From positions 1 to 64,000 of the forward strand of contig NZ_JBPJSQ010000011.1 of the NCBI RefSeq assembly GCF_051192575.1: a stretch of 64,000 nucleotides of DNA. Reading direction: 5' to 3'. Shown piece by piece: positions 61,090 to 64,000 of the stretch (its first letter is position 1; each line of letters opens with the position of its first letter). Made by a program: the position numbers and the translations under genes. The notes below the pieces were generated by a model that worked only from the letters and a program-made list of their open reading frames with translations, ran no database searches and was not told the origin of the DNA. Origin of the DNA: Aestuariimicrobium soli (GTDB lineage: Bacteria > Actinomycetota > Actinomycetes > Propionibacteriales > Propionibacteriaceae).

Positions 61090-61200
61090 GTGCATAACAA
61101 TCGCTTATCGCTGTGATTTGTTCCAGTTTTTCTTCCCGCGTCTCACCATCTGAGGCGCAGGCACCCCCTCGGGTGGGCACCGGTGGACCCGCGATCGTCC

Positions 61201-61206
61201 TAGAGT
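61201..61206 (+). promoter_or_regulatory. -10 element, leaderless transcript of small membrane gene
   Basis: TAGAGT ends seven bases before the GTG at 61214. An earlier in-frame GTG at 61205 lies inside the element itself, so the later GTG is the start. Confidence 0.6.
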
Positions 61207-61213
61207 GGCGCCC

Positions 61214-61576
61214 GTGAAGGTGATCAAGGTGGTGCTGGCGGCCCTGGGTGTGATCGGGCTGGGATTCGCGATCTACTGGTTCGTCAACGGCTGGGTGCAA
61301 CTCGACCGCATCATCACGGCCGTGCACGTGACCGATCCCGGCATGGACTCGCCCCGCCCCGAGTACAACGCCGCCGTGGTCTTCGCCTTCGCCGGTGCGC
61401 TGGTGCTGGGGCTGGCCCTCGGGCTGCCCTCCCAGTTGGCCAGTCGGGCCCGCAAGCAGGCCCTGCGCGATGTCAACGAGCGGGTGACCGCCTTGGGCAA
61501 GGACGACGACGAGACCTCGCGCCGCGACCGAGACACCAGCCACGACGAGCTCGACAAGCCGCTCAACGAGCGCTGA
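61214..61576 (+). CDS. Small two-helix membrane protein
   Basis: 120 residues. Helices at ~5-25 (VVLAALGVIGLGFAIYWFVN) and ~55-75 (AAVVFAFAGALVLGLALGLP) with a short extracytoplasmic loop, followed by a ~40-residue charged cytoplasmic tail ending DELDKPLNER. No family recognised. It is 45 bp upstream of guaA, which has its own promoter. Confidence 0.7.
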   Translation: MKVIKVVLAALGVIGLGFAIYWFVNGWVQLDRIITAVHVTDPGMDSPRPEYNAAVVFAFAGALVLGLALGLPSQLASRARKQALRDVNERVTALGKDDDETSRRDRDTSHDELDKPLNER

Positions 61577-61609
61577 GTGGAGCGAGTGGGAGACCCCCGC
61601 GTCACCCCC

Positions 61610-61615
61610 TAGACT
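61610..61615 (+). promoter_or_regulatory. -10 element, leaderless guaA transcript
   Basis: TAGACT ends six bases before the ATG at 61622. Confidence 0.6.
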
Positions 61616-61621
61616 CGCCCC

Positions 61622-63217
<1,596 letters not shown>

Positions 63218-63263
63218 TCCCATCGAGCCTCTCCCTCGGGGCTGATCGAAGGGGGCGTGACGC

Positions 63264-63956
63264 ATGAACCTGAACCACTGGATCAACTACCTGCTCGAGC
63301 ATGTGGCCGAGTTCGACCCGGTGCTGCGCACGCTGTTCGCCGGCCTGGCGATCATGCTCGAGACCTCGATCCTGATCGGCCTGGTCGTGCCGGGTGACTC
63401 CGTCGTGCTGGTCGCGTCGACCGGCGTGCAGAACTGGGCCGAGTGGGCGGCCACCGTGATCACCGTCGTGGTCGGCGCCCTGATCGGTGAGTCGCTGGGT
63501 TTCTACCTCGGACGATGGTTCGGCCCCCACATTCGGCACTCCTGGGTCGGCCGCCGCATCGGCGAGCACCAGTGGCGCCGCGCCGAGCTGTACCTCACCC
63601 GACGCGGGGGCATCGCGGTCTTCCTGAGCCGATTCCTGCCGGTGCTGCACTCGCTGGTGCCCCTGACGGTCGGCATGAGCAAGATGCGCTACCGCACCTT
63701 CATCGCCTGGACGAGCGCCGCCTGCACGCTGTGGGCCCTGGCCTACGTCACGGTGGGCTGGCGGGCCGCCGAGAGCTACCGTCAACTCTCCGAGCGGCTG
63801 CACTGGGCCGGCTACGCCTTCATCGGTGCGCTGGTGCTGGCCGGTCTGGTGTTCTGGGGTGTGAAGAAGGCGATCGCCCGCTCCGAGGCCCGACACATGG
63901 TCGAACCCGAAGCGGGCGATCGTGTTGACGAGGCTCAGCGCTCGTCGTCGCGGTAG
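63264..63956 (+). CDS. DedA/SNARE-associated family membrane protein
   Basis: 230 residues with about five membrane or reentrant segments: LETSILIGLVVPGDSVVLVA at 32-51, the GALIGESLGFYLGRWFG segment and the conserved VFLSRFLPVLHSLVPL, in which the second Arg usual for DedA (F-x-x-R-F-x-P-x-x-R) is His. DedA proteins are lipid flippases or scramblases. GAAGGGGG lies seven bases before the ATG. The C-terminal tail is highly charged. Its last 22 bp overlap the start of a gene end on the other strand. Confidence 0.9.
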   Translation: MNLNHWINYLLEHVAEFDPVLRTLFAGLAIMLETSILIGLVVPGDSVVLVASTGVQNWAEWAATVITVVVGALIGESLGFYLGRWFGPHIRHSWVGRRIGEHQWRRAELYLTRRGGIAVFLSRFLPVLHSLVPLTVGMSKMRYRTFIAWTSAACTLWALAYVTVGWRAAESYRQLSERLHWAGYAFIGALVLAGLVFWGVKKAIARSEARHMVEPEAGDRVDEAQRSSSR

Positions 63957-64000
63957 GGGTCGAAGGTCTCCCGCGGGTGCGGGGCTGCGCCCGGACGACC
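63935..64000 (-). CDS. C-terminal end of an unknown gene (cut by the window)
   Basis: On the minus strand an open frame enters from the window edge and ends at TGA 63937-63935. The visible 21 residues read GRPGAAPHPRETFDPYRDDE plus Arg, with G or C at nearly every third position, like the real genes here. It overlaps the 3' end of dedA by 22 bp. Too short to identify. Confidence 0.45.
   Translation of the reverse strand, partial: GRPGAAPHPRETFDPYRDDER

Noticed and set aside
61094..61108. ATAACAATCGCTTAT as a defined sulfur-regulator operator before cysK
   Set aside because: The inverted ends are only four bases and no second copy is seen; too weak to list as a feature.

Overview
This window is a contiguous piece of a high-GC (roughly two thirds G+C) monoderm actinobacterial chromosome. 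The evidence is GTG-rich starts, many apparently leaderless promoters, CIRCE-controlled groESL, a secretin-free Tad pilus locus, type VII secretion-type small proteins and BioQ-type biotin control. The order truA, rplM, rpsI, glmM, coaA, glmS, acpS, nnr, tsaE, tsaB, rimI, tsaD, groES, groEL, guaB, guaB3, guaA follows, with insertions, the order known from mycobacteria. A Propionibacteriales-like organism is plausible, but I cannot name a genus.

Layout. 0-1.3 kb: an IS30-family element sitting in a terminator-like hairpin. 1.4-4.5 kb: an ABC exporter and, divergently, superoxide dismutase with a 31-bp tandem repeat behind it. 4.7-12.5 kb: a complete Tad/Flp pilus operon (minus strand) with its own promoter, then a VWA-domain membrane protein. 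14.3-20.3 kb: a cobalamin-riboswitch operon encoding two surface proteins that resemble the alpha and beta halves of intrinsic factor/transcobalamin, followed by an ECF transporter (T, fused A1A2, S). 20.4-25.4 kb: RNA-modification enzymes (RsmC-like, TruA, TrmB), a serine hydrolase and a GH125 mannosidase. 25.8-36.7 kb: ribosomal proteins L13/S9, amino-sugar synthesis (GlmM, GlmS), CoaA, AcpS and NAD(P)HX repair. 36.8-45.7 kb: a mannosyltransferase, a DEAD-box helicase with a very long disordered N-terminus, and the t6A-tRNA operon. 47.8-50.5 kb: BioQ and the BioNYM biotin transporter. 50.5-53.9 kb: a minus-strand cassette of type VII secretion-like proteins ending in a truncated haemoglobin. 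53.9-63.2 kb: groESL, guaB, guaB3, chorismate mutase, cysE/cysK and guaA. 63.3-64 kb: a DedA protein and the tail of an unknown gene.

How the parts work together. The cobalamin operon is the most interesting system: capture proteins on the wall or membrane would hand B12 to the ECF transporter, all switched off by B12 through the leader RNA. The biotin genes form a second, transcriptionally controlled vitamin uptake unit, with TGAAC-N3-GTTCA palindromes at both bioQ and bioY. guaB, guaB3 and guaA carry IMP to GMP.

Scattered signals cut across genes: a ~40-60 bp repeat present three times (one copy translated in frame inside an ABC ATPase), long hairpins mostly at convergent gene ends, and an apparent excess of the hexamer GGACGA/TCGTCC that forces rare Gly-Arg codons. 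No tRNA, rRNA, CRISPR array or prophage was seen.
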